Positions 63,558 through 64,000 of a stretch of DNA of 64,000 bases are shown here, piece after piece. Location: contig SEYW01000009.1 of assembly GCA_004168015.1 (NCBI GenBank), positions 1-64,000 of the forward strand, given 5' to 3'. Position 1 is the stretch's first letter, and the number at the start of each line of letters is the position of its first letter. A program made the translations under genes and the position numbers. This DNA comes from Methylolobus aquaticus. GTDB lineage: Bacteria > Pseudomonadota > Gammaproteobacteria > Methylococcales > Methylococcaceae. Below the pieces are notes generated by a model that had not been told where the DNA came from, did not search any database, and saw nothing but the letters and a program-made list of their open reading frames with translations.

Positions 63558-64000
63558 GCTTTTGCTCCGATAGGCTTACGGTCTCGGCATCGCTGCTCTG
63601 TTGCCGCCAGCAGCGGAGCGGGAATAGGGGCGGCTGCTCTGCCACTGCGGGCCTAATGGCCAGCGCGAATCGCCTTTGACCTCGGCAATCAATGCTGAAA
63701 TGCCCCGTCAACAGGCTCGATGGCTGATCGGCAGCCAATACCTAAAGCCGGAACGCCTCGCCGATCTTGCGAAGGGCTATAGGCAGCGTAGCAAACGGTG
63801 GATTTTCGGCACATCCGTACGCTTACCGAGCCCTAGTGCGGATTTCCGGCTTCCGATTCCGGACCCACACCAAGCGGCCCCCAACAAACCGGTCAATCCC
63901 CGGAGTGCTGCCGTCGGCCGCGAAACGCAGTGCGGAACAAGGATCAACGGAATTGCTGCTGGCTGCCTCCGGGAGGGGTATACGCGGGGTGACGGCGCGA
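63558..64000. other. Right end of window, no gene recognised
   Basis: About 440 bp. No frame shows a convincing start, ribosome-binding site or family motif. The region may hold the promoter of the secreted-protein gene. Confidence 0.4.

Overview
The window is from an aerobic methane-oxidising gammaproteobacterium, most likely a type Ib methanotroph of the Methylococcaceae (Methylococcus/Methylocaldum-like). It opens inside a pmoCAB operon for particulate methane monooxygenase whose predicted proteins closely resemble those I know from Methylococcus capsulatus, and most genes are GC-rich. The genus is an inference; no search was run.

Layout. (1) 1-3063: pmoC (5' end cut by the window), pmoA, pmoB and a terminator. 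(2) 3.2-10.6 kb: a two-component system, a heavy-metal-efflux RND pump followed by a PII-like protein, and an OpgC-like membrane protein. (3) 11.3-27.8 kb: ion and stress block with a SulP transporter, two CPA2 antiporters, a tandem universal stress protein, a P2-type cation ATPase, a four-gene sugar ABC importer, remnants of trehalose synthase (treS) and of an antiporter, a DUF389 protein and a membrane diguanylate cyclase. (4) 28.0-31.9 kb: tRNA-Ser(GGA), an oadGAB Na+-pumping oxaloacetate decarboxylase operon and a small membrane protein.

(5) 32.1-47.8 kb: a 15.7 kb integrative element inserted at tRNA-Val(CAC). It is bounded by a perfect 49-bp direct repeat of the tRNA 3' part and has matching 23-bp putative integrase/excisionase arm sites inside each end. 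Its left part carries a compact type I CRISPR-Cas locus of the MYXAN kind (cas6-cas3-cas8/cmx8-cas7/devR-cas5/devS plus an 8-spacer array) with no cas1, cas2 or cas4. The rest looks like a phage-satellite backbone: small unknown genes, a primase-helicase-like replication protein, an AlpA-type regulator, paired operator palindromes and a repeat-rich candidate origin. The tyrosine integrase is split by an IS4-family insertion with a 10-bp target duplication, so the element is probably stranded.

(6) 47.8-53.1 kb: accessory debris and defence-like genes. These are a truncated second recombinase abutting a methyltransferase tail, a PIN-domain toxin-antitoxin pair between two 83-bp imperfect repeats, a three-gene ATPase/TOPRIM-like cassette, and an MNT/HEPN pair with a broken HEPN gene.

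(7) 53.1-62.8 kb: a minus-strand trehalose/glycogen operon (DUF5752, treT-like glycosyltransferase, treZ, a giant MalQ-TreY fusion, a class I amidotransferase). The MalQ-like half of the fusion appears to have lost all three GH77 catalytic residues while the TreY half keeps its own. A small secreted protein and about 0.4 kb without recognisable genes close the window.

The strongest candidates for something new are the satellite-like island carrying an adaptation-less CRISPR-Cas system, the pseudo-MalQ/TreY fusion, and the ATPase/TOPRIM cassette.
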